Source: Variibacter sp. (GTDB lineage Bacteria; Pseudomonadota; Alphaproteobacteria; Rhizobiales; Xanthobacteraceae). Taken from it: 64,000 bases of DNA. Every line of letters starts with the position of its first letter. The stretch's first letter is position 1. Below are positions 1-8,533 of the stretch, one piece after another. Under the pieces are notes generated by a model that was given only the letters and a program-made list of their open reading frames with translations, did no database searches and was not told where the DNA came from. The translations under genes were made by a program, and so were the position numbers. The stretch covers positions 1 to 64,000 of the forward strand of contig JADGHE010000011.1 of the NCBI GenBank assembly GCA_019689555.1. The letters run 5' to 3'.

Positions 1-157
1 CTCTCAGGCCCACGGCAGCGGCCGGGATGACGACGGGCACGCCGCCGACCAGGGTGGTGAAGGCGGGGCGCCGAATGTCCCCGTCGACCTCCTGGTCGAT
101 GCGAACGGGGGCCGCGCGCTGCGGAAAGACGCTGAAAATTGCCCGATAGTTGCGCAA
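1..157 (-). CDS. Possible partial reading frame at left edge
   Basis: A minus-strand frame runs off the left edge. From a TTG at 157 it encodes about 52 residues, including GGVPVVIPAAAVGL, which faintly resembles the C-terminal part of amidase-family proteins. No ribosome binding site precedes the TTG. The frame stays open further upstream into the next gene, where its translation looks random. It may be the start of a gene outside the window, a truncated remnant, or chance. The product cannot be named. Confidence 0.2.
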   Translation of the reverse strand, partial: MRNYRAIFSVFPQRAAPVRIDQEVDGDIRRPAFTTLVGGVPVVIPAAAVGLR

Positions 158-279
158 TTGCCACAAGCATCGGCAACGGTGCGCAGGCACCTCCCTCGCT
201 TTGCCTGCGGCCCGCTCTTGCTGCGCGCGAATCACCCGCGCATCATCCGCAGGACGACACGCTTTTGGGGGGATCGACC

Positions 280-1131
280 ATGAAGCTCGTCCGCTATGGC
301 CCGCCCGGCCGCGAGAAGCCCGGCATTCTCGACGCCGAGGGCCGCATTCGCGACCTCTCGGGCGTCGTGCCGGACATCGCCGGCGCGGTGCTGAACCCGA
401 AGGAGCTCGCCAAGATCCGCAAGGCGAAGATCGACAAGCTGCCGCTCGTGCGCGGCCGGCCGCGGCTCGGCCCCTGCGTCGGGGGCGTCGGCAACTACAT
501 CGCCATCGGCCTTAACTATGCCGATCACGCCGCCGAATCCGGACAGCCGGTTCCCGCCGAGCCCGTGGTCTTCAACAAGGCCCCGTCGTGCATCTGCGGC
601 CCCAACGACGACACGATCATCCCCAAGGGCTCGACCAAGCTCGACTACGAGGTCGAGCTCGCCGTCGTGATCGGGCAGACGGCGCGGTATCTTTCAAAGA
701 AGGACGCGATGGAGGTCGTCGCCGGGTACTGCGTGGCCAACGACGTGTCGGAGCGCGCGTTCCAGATGGAACGCGGCCAGACCCTCTGCAAGGGCAAGGG
801 CGCGGAGACGTTCGGGCCGCTTGGGCCCTGGCTCGTGACCAAGGACGAGATCAAGGACCCGCAGAACCTGGACATGTGGCTGACGGTGAACGGCGAGATG
901 CGCCAGAAGGGCTCGACCCGAACCATGGTCTTCGGCGTCGCGCACCTCGTCTGGTACCTGTCGCAGTTCTTCGTGCTCAAGCCCGGCGACGTGATCGCGA
1001 CGGGCACGCCGCCCGGCGTCGCGCTCGGCATGAAGCCCGCGCCGGTGTGGCTCAAGGCGGGCGACATCGTGCGCCTCGGCATCGAAGGGCTCGGCGAACA
1101 GCAGCAGAAGATCGTGCCGTTCCGACCGTGA
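280..1131 (+). CDS. Fumarylacetoacetate hydrolase family protein
   Basis: Protein of 283 residues in the FAA/2-keto-4-pentenoate hydratase family, metal-dependent enzymes that hydrolyse or hydrate beta-diketo and enol acids. Start chosen at the ATG at 280 because GGGGGGAT lies just upstream and the mature-looking sequence MKLVRYG begins there. The family core is visible: IGLNYADHA, the acidic metal-binding segment LDYEVELAVVIG, NDVSERAF, FGPLGPWLVT, and the C-terminal GDVIATGTPPGV. It most resembles the ureidoglycolate lyase/diketo-deoxy-sugar hydrolase branch, but the substrate cannot be told from sequence. It is one of three FAA paralogues here and lies convergent with the HMGL-like gene. 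Confidence 0.88.
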   Translation: MKLVRYGPPGREKPGILDAEGRIRDLSGVVPDIAGAVLNPKELAKIRKAKIDKLPLVRGRPRLGPCVGGVGNYIAIGLNYADHAAESGQPVPAEPVVFNKAPSCICGPNDDTIIPKGSTKLDYEVELAVVIGQTARYLSKKDAMEVVAGYCVANDVSERAFQMERGQTLCKGKGAETFGPLGPWLVTKDEIKDPQNLDMWLTVNGEMRQKGSTRTMVFGVAHLVWYLSQFFVLKPGDVIATGTPPGVALGMKPAPVWLKAGDIVRLGIEGLGEQQQKIVPFRP

Positions 1132-1271
1132 CGCCGGCGCGGCCTTCTCCGCGGTTGCCTTTTCCGGAATCTCCGCCGCTCCGAGGCGGCCGCGCGCCGC
1201 GCGGCCCTCGAAGGGGGACGTCGCAATGCGACGGGGGGCCGCATGAACGGCCCGGATCGCACGAGGCTTCG

Positions 1272-1325
1272 CCTCGTCATCCTTCGAGGCTTGCGCGCCC
1301 TCCGCGCAGATCGAGGATGACGAGG
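1272..1325. repeat. Palindromic intergenic repeat (REP-like)
   Basis: Perfect 12-bp inverted arms, CCTCGTCATCCT at 1272-1283 and AGGATGACGAGG at 1314-1325, enclose about 30 bases that contain further short inverted pieces. Palindromes carrying GTCATCC/GGATGAC arms are common intergenic repeats in Bradyrhizobium-like genomes. It sits between convergent genes, so the hairpin could also help end transcription from both sides. There is no T-tract. Confidence 0.6.
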
Positions 1326-1347
1326 CGCTTCGTCGACCCGCGGCGGC

Positions 1348-2583
1348 TTACGCGGCGCGGCTTTCGTCGAGCACGCGCTTGGCGAGGTCGCGGAACTCGT
1401 CCTTGGTGAGCAGCTTCTTGGTCTCGAGCGAGCGCTTCTTCACGGCGGCCGTGATCTTCAGCGCGTCCTCCTCGGAGACCTGCATGCCGGCTTCCTGCAG
1501 CCACAGATTCACCGAGTCGATGCCGCTGCCCTTGCCCATGACCACCTGCGCCGGCTTCTGCCCGACGAGATCCCAGCGGATCGGGAACAGCTCGGTCGCG
1601 AACTTGTCGCCGCAGTTCTTGAACCAGCTCGCGATGATGCCGGACTCGATCTGGTAGAGCGCCTCGCCCACGATCGGCTTGTTCGACGGCACGGCGACGC
1701 CCGTGCGCTCCTGCACCAGGCGCGCGAGCGGCGTGAGCTTCGTGGTGTCGATGCCGATGTCGACGCCGTAGAGCGTCTTCAGCGCCATCACCGTCTCTTC
1801 CATCGGCGTGTTGCCCGCGCGCTCGCCGATGCCGAGCACGGTCGTGTGCATCACCTCGACGCCTTCGGCGAGCGCCATGATCGTGTTGGCAACGCCCATG
1901 CCGAAGTCCTGATGGAAGTGGGCCTCGAGCCGCTTGTCGATGCGCGACTTCACGGCGCGGACGAAGTACTGCATGGCGTGCGGCGAGACGACGCCGAAGG
2001 TGTCGACCAGCGCCAGCGCGTCCATGTGGCCTTCCTTGGCCACGCGGGTGATCATGTCGAGCACCCAGGTGAGCTCCGCGCGCGAGAAGTCGATCGGGAA
2101 GAAGACGACCTCGAGCCCGTTGTCGTGCGCGAACTTCGTCGCCTCGATCGAGGTCTCGATCGCCTTCTCCATCGGCCAGCGATAGGCGAGCTCGACCATG
2201 TGCTGGCTCGACGGAATCTCCATGACGACGCCCTTGACGCCCGTGTCGATCGCGCGCTGGACGTCCTCCTTCATGCAGCGGGCGAAGGAGAAGATCTGCG
2301 GTCCGAGATTGCGCTTGACGATCTCCTTGATCGCCTCGTTGTCGGAGGGCGAGACGACCGGCATGCCGGCCTCGATGCGGTGCACGCCCGCCTCCGCCAG
2401 CGCCTCGGCGATGCGGATCTTGTCGTCCTTGTTGAGGATGATGCCGGTCTGCTGCTCGCCGTCGCGGAGCGTGACGTCGTGGACCTTGATGTTCTTGGCG
2501 AACTTGAAGTCCTTGCGCACGTCGCCCGCGTAGTTCCACTCGCTTACAAACCAGTCCTTGGTCTTCCAGGGTTGATCAGCCAC
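1348..2583 (-). CDS. HMGL-like / LeuA-type DRE-TIM carboxyltransferase
   Basis: Protein of 411 residues in the pyruvate-carboxyltransferase (DRE-TIM metallolyase) superfamily, which includes isopropylmalate, homocitrate and citramalate synthases and HMG-CoA lyase. These enzymes make or break C-C bonds next to an acyl-CoA or keto acid. The GTG at 2583 is chosen because AAGGAG lies eight bases upstream; the frame could extend 21 codons further. Visible motifs are LRDGEQQ at residues 39-45 and the metal-binding HFHQDFG at 222-228, where Gln replaces the usual Asn of HxHND. The C-terminal ~120 residues follow no motif I know. It lies downstream of the FAA gene at 2851 and the regulator at 3776, probably in one pathway. 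Substrate unknown. Confidence 0.8.
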   Translation of the reverse strand: MADQPWKTKDWFVSEWNYAGDVRKDFKFAKNIKVHDVTLRDGEQQTGIILNKDDKIRIAEALAEAGVHRIEAGMPVVSPSDNEAIKEIVKRNLGPQIFSFARCMKEDVQRAIDTGVKGVVMEIPSSQHMVELAYRWPMEKAIETSIEATKFAHDNGLEVVFFPIDFSRAELTWVLDMITRVAKEGHMDALALVDTFGVVSPHAMQYFVRAVKSRIDKRLEAHFHQDFGMGVANTIMALAEGVEVMHTTVLGIGERAGNTPMEETVMALKTLYGVDIGIDTTKLTPLARLVQERTGVAVPSNKPIVGEALYQIESGIIASWFKNCGDKFATELFPIRWDLVGQKPAQVVMGKGSGIDSVNLWLQEAGMQVSEEDALKITAAVKKRSLETKKLLTKDEFRDLAKRVLDESRAA

Positions 2584-2850
2584 TTGCCTGCTCCTTGTCA
2601 GTTCGGACGGTGCCGGACGGGAAATTGGGCGGCCCTCTCGTGCCACTGCGGGCGCATTGACGCAATCCCTTTCGCTCAGGGCCTGCCGGGCCGCCGGGCG
2701 GCCGCCCGCAAGCCGGTTTCTTCGACGATGACGCCTTATAGGGCGCGCCGCAATCGCCCGTCCGCAAGGCGAACAAGCCCAAGCCCGCGCCGAACCGATC
2801 TTGAACTTCAGGGCCCACGGCCGCGAAGGGTCGAAACGAAAACGGCGGCG

Positions 2851-3711
2851 TCAGACGATCGGATTTTCTAATTCCCCGATGCCAGAAATCGTAACACGCA
2901 CCACGTCGCCCGGCTTGAGATAGCGGGGCGGCTTGAAGCCGATGCCGACGCCCGCGGGCGTGCCGGTGGCGATGAGGTCGCCCGGCTCGAGCGTCACATA
3001 GGCGCTCACGGTCTCGATGATCGTCGGCACGTCGAAGATCATGTCGCGCAGGCGCGCGAACTGCCGGCGCTCGCCGTTGACGAAGGTCGCGAGCTCCTGC
3101 CCGTCGGGCGCCCCGAACTCGTCGGCGGTCACGAGGCAGGGCCCGACCGGGCAGAAGCCGTCGAGGCTCTTGCCGAGGAACCACTGCTTGTGGCGCTGCT
3201 GCACGGCGCGCGCGGTGACGTCGTTGACGATCGTGTATCCGAACACATAGCCGAGCGCCTCGGCCCGCTTCACGCCGCGGCAGCGGCGGCCGATGACGAC
3301 GCCGAGCTCGCCCTCGTAATCGACCGTGTTCGTGGGGTCGGCGGAGGCGGCGACCGGATCGAGCGGATCGGCGAGCGCGCTCACGGCTTTCGTGAACACC
3401 ACCGGCTCCTCGGGCACCTCCTGCTTGTCGCCCGACTGGTCGATGCCGCTGCGCGCAAACTCCTGCGCGTGGTCGTAATAGTTCTTCCCGACGCAAATGA
3501 CGTTCTTGGCGAGCGGGCCGACCGGCGCCGCAAGCCGGACCTCGGCGAGCGGGCGCGGCGCGCCGTAGTCGAGCCGCTTCGCCTCGACGAGCGCGATCAC
3601 CTGCCTGAGGTCGCGCACCGGCGCGCCCTCCGAGAGCAGCGGACGAAAACGGCCGTCCTCCAGAATGCCGAAAATCTTGCCCTCCTGTTCGCGCACGGCT
3701 GCGATACGCAT
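2851..3711 (-). CDS. Fumarylacetoacetate hydrolase family protein
   Basis: Protein of 286 residues, the second FAA-family member. Motifs: CVGKNYYDHA near residue 75, the acidic cluster NTVDYEGELGVVIGR, NDVTARAVQ, GFCPVGPCLVT and GDLIATGTPAGVG near the C terminus. The N-terminal ~65 residues form the usual extension of the longer FAA proteins. The family hydrolyses acylpyruvates, fumarylacetoacetate or related enols with Mg2+/Mn2+. The ATG at 3711 follows AGGAAAGG about 12 bases upstream. The cupin/XRE regulator gene ends 64 bases upstream on the same strand, so the regulator probably shares the transcript or controls it. Confidence 0.88.
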   Translation of the reverse strand: MRIAAVREQEGKIFGILEDGRFRPLLSEGAPVRDLRQVIALVEAKRLDYGAPRPLAEVRLAAPVGPLAKNVICVGKNYYDHAQEFARSGIDQSGDKQEVPEEPVVFTKAVSALADPLDPVAASADPTNTVDYEGELGVVIGRRCRGVKRAEALGYVFGYTIVNDVTARAVQQRHKQWFLGKSLDGFCPVGPCLVTADEFGAPDGQELATFVNGERRQFARLRDMIFDVPTIIETVSAYVTLEPGDLIATGTPAGVGIGFKPPRYLKPGDVVRVTISGIGELENPIV

Positions 3712-3775
3712 GGTCCGACGATGCCTTTCCTGCTGGTGGAGCGTTGAAACTGAAGGATCGGGGCAGCCGGTCCGG

Positions 3776-4396
3776 CTATTCCATGACGGCGGCCTTGAGG
3801 ATGCACACCATGGTGGCGCGCGCGACCTCCCGCCCCGTGTTGCGGATGATGTGGCGGCGATCGGAGCGGTAGCGCACGGTGCCCCCCGCCTCGACCTTCT
3901 TGACGCGGCCGCCGACCTCGACCTCGAGCGTGCCGGCGGTCACCGACAGGCACTCGATCGAGCCGCGCTGATGGCCTTCGGAATCGAGCTCGCCGCCCGG
4001 CTCGGCCGTGACGTCGTACCACTGGAGCCATTCGACCGTGCGGATCCAGCCGATGATGGAGAGCTTGACCTTGCCGTCCTCCGACACGAGCACCGGCGTG
4101 TCGGCGCGCGTCACCACCTCGACGAACGGGTCGTCGTCCTGCGCGGCGAGCACCCGCTCGATCGACACGTCGAGCGCCTGCGACAGCCGCCAGATGGTCG
4201 CGAGCGTTGGGTTCGTCTCGTTGCGCTCGATCTGGCTGATGATGGACTTGGCGACGCCCGACTGCTCGGCGAGCTCCGAAAGCGAGAGGTTATAGGCCTT
4301 GCGCAGGCGCTGGATGGTCTTGCCGAGCTGCCCGGAAAGCGCGAGTGCGCCGGCCTCCAGCTCCGACTTGCGGCCCTCCTTGTCGTTCATGGCCAT
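3776..4396 (-). CDS. XRE-family regulator with C-terminal cupin
   Basis: Protein of 206 residues with an N-terminal XRE-type helix-turn-helix (about residues 28-85, including LSELAEQSGVAKSIISQIER) and a C-terminal cupin beta-barrel (about 125-200). This is the layout of PuuR/HipB-cupin regulators, where the cupin senses a small acid or amine and the HTH binds DNA. The first ATG at 4396 is taken; an in-frame ATG lies two codons later. It is immediately upstream of the FAA gene, so it probably regulates the FAA/HMGL-like genes. The ligand is unknown. Confidence 0.88.
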   Translation of the reverse strand: MAMNDKEGRKSELEAGALALSGQLGKTIQRLRKAYNLSLSELAEQSGVAKSIISQIERNETNPTLATIWRLSQALDVSIERVLAAQDDDPFVEVVTRADTPVLVSEDGKVKLSIIGWIRTVEWLQWYDVTAEPGGELDSEGHQRGSIECLSVTAGTLEVEVGGRVKKVEAGGTVRYRSDRRHIIRNTGREVARATMVCILKAAVME

Positions 4397-4504
4397 GTGT
4401 CTCGCAAGACCTCGCCGTCCATCCTGCCGGGGCCCCCTTCGGCGCCCGCGCGCGACCGATCCGGCAACCGCCTTATAGCGCAGTTCGGCGCGCCGAAACC
4501 CCGT

Positions 4505-5305
4505 TTACCACCAGGTGTGAAAATGATGAACCGGGCCGCGGCCGGAGCCGATCCGCAGCCGGTCGGCGGCGGCGATCGCGGCGGTTACGTAGTCCTTGGC
4601 CTCGCGCACCGCGGCGGCAAGGTCAAGCCCCTTGGCGAGCCCGGCGGCGATGGCGGAGGAGAGCGTGCAGCCCGTGCCGTGGGTGTTGGCCGTGGCGATG
4701 CGGGTGGCGGCGAGCCGCGTCTCGCGCGTCGGCTCGACGAGGAGATCGACGCTTTCCGGCCCGCTGTCGTGCCCCCCCTTGATCAGCACCGCCCGCGGCC
4801 CGAGCGCGAGCAGCCGCTCCGCCTGCTGGCGCATCTCGGCCTCGTTGCGCGCGACCGGCGCGTCGAGGAGGGCCGCGGCCTCGGGCAGGTTCGGCGTGAC
4901 GATCAAGGCGCGCGGCAGCAGCTCGCGGCGCAGGGTCTCGACCGCGTCCGGCGCGAGCAGGCGGTCGCCGGAGGTCGCCACCATGACGGGGTCGAGCACC
5001 ACGCGCTCCTGGCGGTGACGCTTGAGCCCGGCCGCAACCTCGGCGATCACGGCGGCCTGCGACAGCATCCCGATTTTCACCGCGCCGACGGAGAGGTCGG
5101 AGAAGACCGCGTCCATCTGCTGGGCGACGAAGGCGGGCGGAACGTCATGGATCGCGCGCACGCCGCGCGTGTTCTGGGCGGTGAGCGCGGCGATCACCGA
5201 GGCGCCGTAGACGCCGAGCGCCGAAAAGGTCTTGAGGTCCGCCTGGATGCCGGCGCCGCCGCCCGAATCCGAGCCCGCAATGGTGACGGCGATCGGCGTC
5301 GTCAT
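4505..5305 (-). CDS. thiD: Hydroxymethylpyrimidine (phosphate) kinase ThiD
   Basis: Protein of 266 residues that phosphorylates hydroxymethylpyrimidine and its monophosphate to HMP-PP, the pyrimidine half of thiamine. Ribokinase-fold signatures are present: [16 protein letters not shown] at the N terminus, the conserved [13 protein letters not shown] in the middle, and the anion-hole/catalytic segment [14 protein letters not shown] near residue 210. Length is normal for ThiD. Its ATG overlaps the thiE stop as ATGA (5302-5305), so the two are translationally coupled. No TPP riboswitch was seen upstream of the pair. Confidence 0.95.
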   Translation of the reverse strand: MTTPIAVTIAGSDSGGGAGIQADLKTFSALGVYGASVIAALTAQNTRGVRAIHDVPPAFVAQQMDAVFSDLSVGAVKIGMLSQAAVIAEVAAGLKRHRQERVVLDPVMVATSGDRLLAPDAVETLRRELLPRALIVTPNLPEAAALLDAPVARNEAEMRQQAERLLALGPRAVLIKGGHDSGPESVDLLVEPTRETRLAATRIATANTHGTGCTLSSAIAAGLAKGLDLAAAVREAKDYVTAAIAAADRLRIGSGRGPVHHFHTWW

Positions 5306-5964
5306 TGCGCCGCCCGACGGGCCAAGCCGGCGTCGACGACGGCGCGCAGCGCCCGCGCCGCGGCCTCCGGATCGGGCGCGAGCGCGAGCGCCGAAATCAC
5401 CGCGACGCCGTTCACATCCGCGGTCATCACCTGCGCCGCATTGGCCGCGTCGATCCCGGCGATCGCGACCGCCGGCAGGCCCGGCGCTCGGCTGCGCACG
5501 ACGGCGAGCAGCTTCGCGAGACCCTCCACGCCGATCGGCGGGTTGGGGTTGTCCTTCGACAGGGTCGCAAAGACGCCGCCGATGCCGACATAGTCGACGA
5601 CCTCGAGCGGGCCCGTGCGCGCCCGCTCCTCGCTGTTGATCGACAGGCCGATCAGCTTATCGGGGCCAAGGAGGCGCCGCGCGTCCCGCGCGTCCATGTC
5701 GTCCCAGCCGACGTGGACGCCGTCCGCCCCGGCCGCGAGCGCCACGTCCACCCGGTCGTTGATGACGAGGGGCACGCCGGTGCCGGCGATCGCGGCCTTG
5801 ATGGCGCGGGCCTCCTCCACCATCCGGCGCGTCGAGCCCGTCTTGTCGCGGAGCTGCAGGAGCGTCGCGCCGCCCCGGACCACGCTCCGGGCGAGTTCGA
5901 CGAGCGCGCGCCCGCCCGCGCGCTGCGGGTCGAGGATGGCGTTGAGGCGCAGATCGAGCTTCAT
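5302..5964 (-). CDS. thiE: Thiamine-phosphate synthase ThiE
   Basis: Protein of 220 residues from the ATG at 5964 (an in-frame GTG lies three codons upstream). It joins HMP-PP to thiazole phosphate to give thiamine phosphate. TIM-barrel motifs of the family are visible: LQLRDKTGS near residue 40, [22 protein letters not shown] with the Mg2+/diphosphate-binding Asp residues, and a C-terminal [10 protein letters not shown] phosphate-binding loop. It is the first gene of a thiE-thiD pair. The usual LGQxD segment reads VGWDD, a modest departure seen in divergent ThiE proteins. Confidence 0.92.
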   Translation of the reverse strand: MKLDLRLNAILDPQRAGGRALVELARSVVRGGATLLQLRDKTGSTRRMVEEARAIKAAIAGTGVPLVINDRVDVALAAGADGVHVGWDDMDARDARRLLGPDKLIGLSINSEERARTGPLEVVDYVGIGGVFATLSKDNPNPPIGVEGLAKLLAVVRSRAPGLPAVAIAGIDAANAAQVMTADVNGVAVISALALAPDPEAAARALRAVVDAGLARRAAQ

Positions 5965-6051
5965 GCCGGCCACGGATCGGACCGCGGGGCCGCAGCGCCG
6001 CCCGGAACCGGGAGCCGCCGCAGCACCGCACGCACGATGCTGTAAGCGGGC

Positions 6052-6080
6052 GGGCAAGCCGGTGCAAGAGCGGCTTGCCC
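6052..6080. promoter_or_regulatory. 10-bp perfect inverted repeat between thiE and Lrp-like gene
   Basis: GGGCAAGCCG at 6052-6061 and CGGCTTGCCC at 6071-6080 form perfect arms around a nine-base centre. It lies between two divergently transcribed genes, so it is not a normal terminator. It is either an operator or a leader hairpin of the thiE transcript. It does not match the TPP riboswitch core. Confidence 0.4.
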
Positions 6081-6141
6081 CACGGGCGCGGTTTTGCTGG
6101 ATTGGGACCGATCGCCGCGCCGGCCGTCGGGAGACAAGCGC

Positions 6142-6390
6142 ATGGTACCCTTCTTCGTGCAGATCAAATGCCACCTCGGAAAGTCCTACGAGGTCGCGAA
6201 CGCGCTCGCGGACGCCGAAATCGCCTCGGAAATCTATTCGACCGCGGGCGATTACGATCTGCTGGTGAAGTTCTACGTGTCCCCCGAAACGGACATCGGC
6301 CATTTCGTCAACGAGAAGGTGCAGACGATTCCCGGCATCCAGGACACCCGCACGATCATCACCTTCAAGGCGTTTGGGCCGGCCCGCTGA
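6142..6390 (+). CDS. Lrp/AsnC ligand-binding-domain protein (no HTH)
   Basis: Small protein of 82 residues that matches the RAM/AsnC C-terminal ligand-binding domain alone, with no DNA-binding part. It starts MVPFFVQIKC and includes YSTAGDYDLLVKFYV and a conserved tail (RTIITFKAFGP). Stand-alone domains of this type form dimers or octamers and bind amino acids; their physiological role is mostly unknown. GGGAGA lies seven bases before the ATG. It is divergent from thiE across a 177-bp gap holding a perfect inverted repeat. Confidence 0.88.
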   Translation: MVPFFVQIKCHLGKSYEVANALADAEIASEIYSTAGDYDLLVKFYVSPETDIGHFVNEKVQTIPGIQDTRTIITFKAFGPAR

Positions 6391-6436
6391 CGGGAGCCGG
6401 CCGCGCGCGCGGGCGGGCGACGGCCCCGTCGCGGCG

Positions 6437-7366
6437 TCAGGGGCCCCCCGGCGGACCGGCGGAGGGCGCGCGGGCGCGTTCGAGCCCGAGCCGGCGCTCG
6501 CGCCAGATGACGAACAGGCCGGCGGCGATGACGATCGCGGCCCCCACGAAGACGATGGGCAGCGGGATCTCGCCGAACAGCACGTAGCCGAGCAGGAACG
6601 CCCAGATGATCGTCGTGTAGTCGAACGGCGCAACCACCGAGGCCGGCGCGTGGCGGAAGCTCTCGGTCATGAGAATCTGGCCGATGCCGCCGAGGACGCC
6701 GATCGCGACCAGCCCCGCAAAGAGGGGCCAGCTCGGCGTCACCCAGCCGAACGGATAGGTGAGCAGTCCGCCGACCGCGGAGACGAGAGAGAAGTAGAAC
6801 ACGATCGCCGAATTGGTCTCGCTTCCGGTGAGCCGCCGCGTCTGGATGACCGCGCCCGCCTGGGCCATTGCCGACAGGAGCGCGAACAGGGCGCCCAACA
6901 CGGCCTCCGGCCCGTGCGCCGGCCCCGGCGCCACGACATTGAGATGCGGGGAGAGCATGACCAGCACGCCCAGAAAGCCGACGGCGACCGCCGACCAACG
7001 GTAGATGCGCACCCGCTCGCCGAGGATCAGCGCGGCGAGTGCGACCGTCATCAACGGCGCGGCGAAGCCGATCGCCGTCACCTCGGCGAGCGGCAGGCGC
7101 GCGAGCGCCGCGAAGCTCAAGAACATGCCGGCGACGCCGATGAGGCCGCGGGTCACGTGGCCGAAGGGCCGCGCCGTGCGCACCGCCGCCGGAAGCTGAT
7201 TGCGCCAGGCATAGATCAGCAGGACCGGAACGAGGGCGAAGGCGCTGCGGAAAAAGACCACCTGCCCGACGGGTACGCTCTCGCTCGCCCAGCGCACCAG
7301 CGCCGACATGACGGCGAAAACGATCGACGAGGCGATCTTGAGCAGGATTCCCTTGAGCACGTCCAT
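6437..7366 (-). CDS. DMT-family (EamA) membrane transporter
   Basis: Protein of 309 residues with about ten hydrophobic helices arranged as two EamA repeats, the drug/metabolite transporter layout. The first repeat covers about residues 8-140 (VGQVVFFRSAFALVPVLL) and the second about 150-290 (HAPASVVAPFDYTTIIWAFLLGY). The family exports amino acids, metabolites or S-adenosylmethionine-like compounds from the inner membrane. The substrate cannot be inferred. It is the last gene of the minus-strand run that includes the cytochromes, but a 153-bp gap separates it from them. It lies convergent with the Lrp-like gene. Confidence 0.88.
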   Translation of the reverse strand: MDVLKGILLKIASSIVFAVMSALVRWASESVPVGQVVFFRSAFALVPVLLIYAWRNQLPAAVRTARPFGHVTRGLIGVAGMFLSFAALARLPLAEVTAIGFAAPLMTVALAALILGERVRIYRWSAVAVGFLGVLVMLSPHLNVVAPGPAHGPEAVLGALFALLSAMAQAGAVIQTRRLTGSETNSAIVFYFSLVSAVGGLLTYPFGWVTPSWPLFAGLVAIGVLGGIGQILMTESFRHAPASVVAPFDYTTIIWAFLLGYVLFGEIPLPIVFVGAAIVIAAGLFVIWRERRLGLERARAPSAGPPGGP

Positions 7367-7519
7367 GCGGACGAATCGATGTCGCTGGCGGCCTGTGAAG
7401 ACTTCAACTCACCACGGCGGCAGCCAAACCGCCACATGATATTCGCGTCGGGCCAAGCCCTCGATTCTCCCGCGCGGCTGCGCGGCGCGGCCGGCAGCGT
7501 CGGCCCTGCGGGCGCGACC

Positions 7520-8437
7520 TCATGGCCGCGCGGGCGGCCGCGGGCCTTCGACCGGCGGGAGCGACTTGATGTAGAGCGCGATCGCCCTGCGATCGGCGGC
7601 GGGAAGCTGGGAGGTGTTGCGCACGACGGCGGCCATGGTGGCGCCGACCGTGTCGCCTTCCGGCGTCCGGCCCGAGGTCAGAAGCTCCTCGATGTCGCCC
7701 ACCGACCAGTCCTTCAGCGCGGCCTGGGTGATGTTGGGGACCCATCCTTCGCCCTCCGGGTTCGGCCCGCCGGCGAAGCGCTGGCGCGGCCTGATGCCGC
7801 CGAGCGCATCGCGCGGGCTGTGGCATTCGGCACAGTGGGCGAGGCTCGAGACGAGATAGGCGCCGCGGTTCCACTCGGCCGACTGCGCGGGGTCGGGCCT
7901 GAACGGTTCGCCGTCGAGATAGACGAGCTTCCACAGGCCGAGCCCCCGGCGCACGTTGAAGGGAAACGGCAGGGCGTGCGGGCGCGCCTTTCCCTCGACG
8001 GCGGGCAGCGTCTTGAGGAAGGCGAAGAGGTCGCGCAGGTCCTCCATGCGGGCGCGCTGGTAGGAGGTGTAGGGAAAGGCGGGATAGAGATGCTCGCCGG
8101 CGGGCGAGACGCCCTTCACCATCGCGGTGACGAACTGCGCCTCCGTCCAGGCGCCGATGCCGTCCTCGGGATGGGGCGAGATGTTGGGCGCATAGAAGAT
8201 CCCGAACGGCGACTTGAGCGCGCGGCCGCCGCCGAGGCGGAAACGATCGTCCTGGTTCGGCGTCGTGTGGCAGGAGGCGCAGCCGCCTGCGAAGAAGACG
8301 GTGCGTCCGTTGTCGAGATCGGGCGCGTATGGCCCGAGCGTCGCGGCCGCGTCTCCTGCCGGGCGCGTCAAAAGCCAGAACGCCGCAACGCCGATGATCG
8401 CTACGCCGACCGCGAGGATCACCAGCTTGCGCGCCAT
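7520..8437 (-). CDS. Membrane-anchored dihaem cytochrome c
   Basis: Protein of 305 residues from the ATG at 8437 (GGAG eight bases upstream; a GTG lies directly before it). One N-terminal membrane helix (about residues 4-23) anchors two periplasmic cytochrome c domains, with haem sites CASCH at 53-57 and CAECH at 202-206. The layout resembles cytochrome subunits of membrane alcohol, aldehyde and gluconate dehydrogenases, which carry electrons to the respiratory chain. Those subunits usually have three haems; this has two. It lies downstream of a cytochrome c556-like gene and a molybdenum hydroxylase, which suggests an electron-transfer role for one of them. Confidence 0.9.
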   Translation of the reverse strand: MARKLVILAVGVAIIGVAAFWLLTRPAGDAAATLGPYAPDLDNGRTVFFAGGCASCHTTPNQDDRFRLGGGRALKSPFGIFYAPNISPHPEDGIGAWTEAQFVTAMVKGVSPAGEHLYPAFPYTSYQRARMEDLRDLFAFLKTLPAVEGKARPHALPFPFNVRRGLGLWKLVYLDGEPFRPDPAQSAEWNRGAYLVSSLAHCAECHSPRDALGGIRPRQRFAGGPNPEGEGWVPNITQAALKDWSVGDIEELLTSGRTPEGDTVGATMAAVVRNTSQLPAADRRAIALYIKSLPPVEGPRPPARP

Positions 8438-8479
8438 CACCGGGTCTCCACGGGCCCGCCCGAAACGAGCGGCAGGCGC

Positions 8480-8500
8480 GCCCGCCGCCGGCCGGCGGGC
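8480..8500. promoter_or_regulatory. GC-rich hairpin between the two cytochrome genes
   Basis: GCCCGCCG (8480-8487) and CGGCGGGC (8493-8500) form an eight-bp stem with a five-base loop, extended by GGCGC/GCGCC outside. It lies in the 93-bp gap between the cytochrome c556 and dihaem cytochrome genes. Without a T-tract it is more likely an mRNA-processing or attenuation hairpin than a full terminator. Confidence 0.35.
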
Positions 8501-8533
8501 GGGGCGCCTCGATCCGACCCGCGAGGCCGGCGC

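Noticed and set aside
137-162. Direct AATTGCC repeats 19 bp apart with a TTGCGCAA palindrome, upstream of the first FAA gene
   Set aside because: Could be an operator, but seven-base repeats this short are expected by chance and no matching regulator is evident nearby.
5965-6141. Search for a TPP riboswitch before thiE-thiD
   Set aside because: The conserved core elements were not seen; only a perfect inverted repeat is present.
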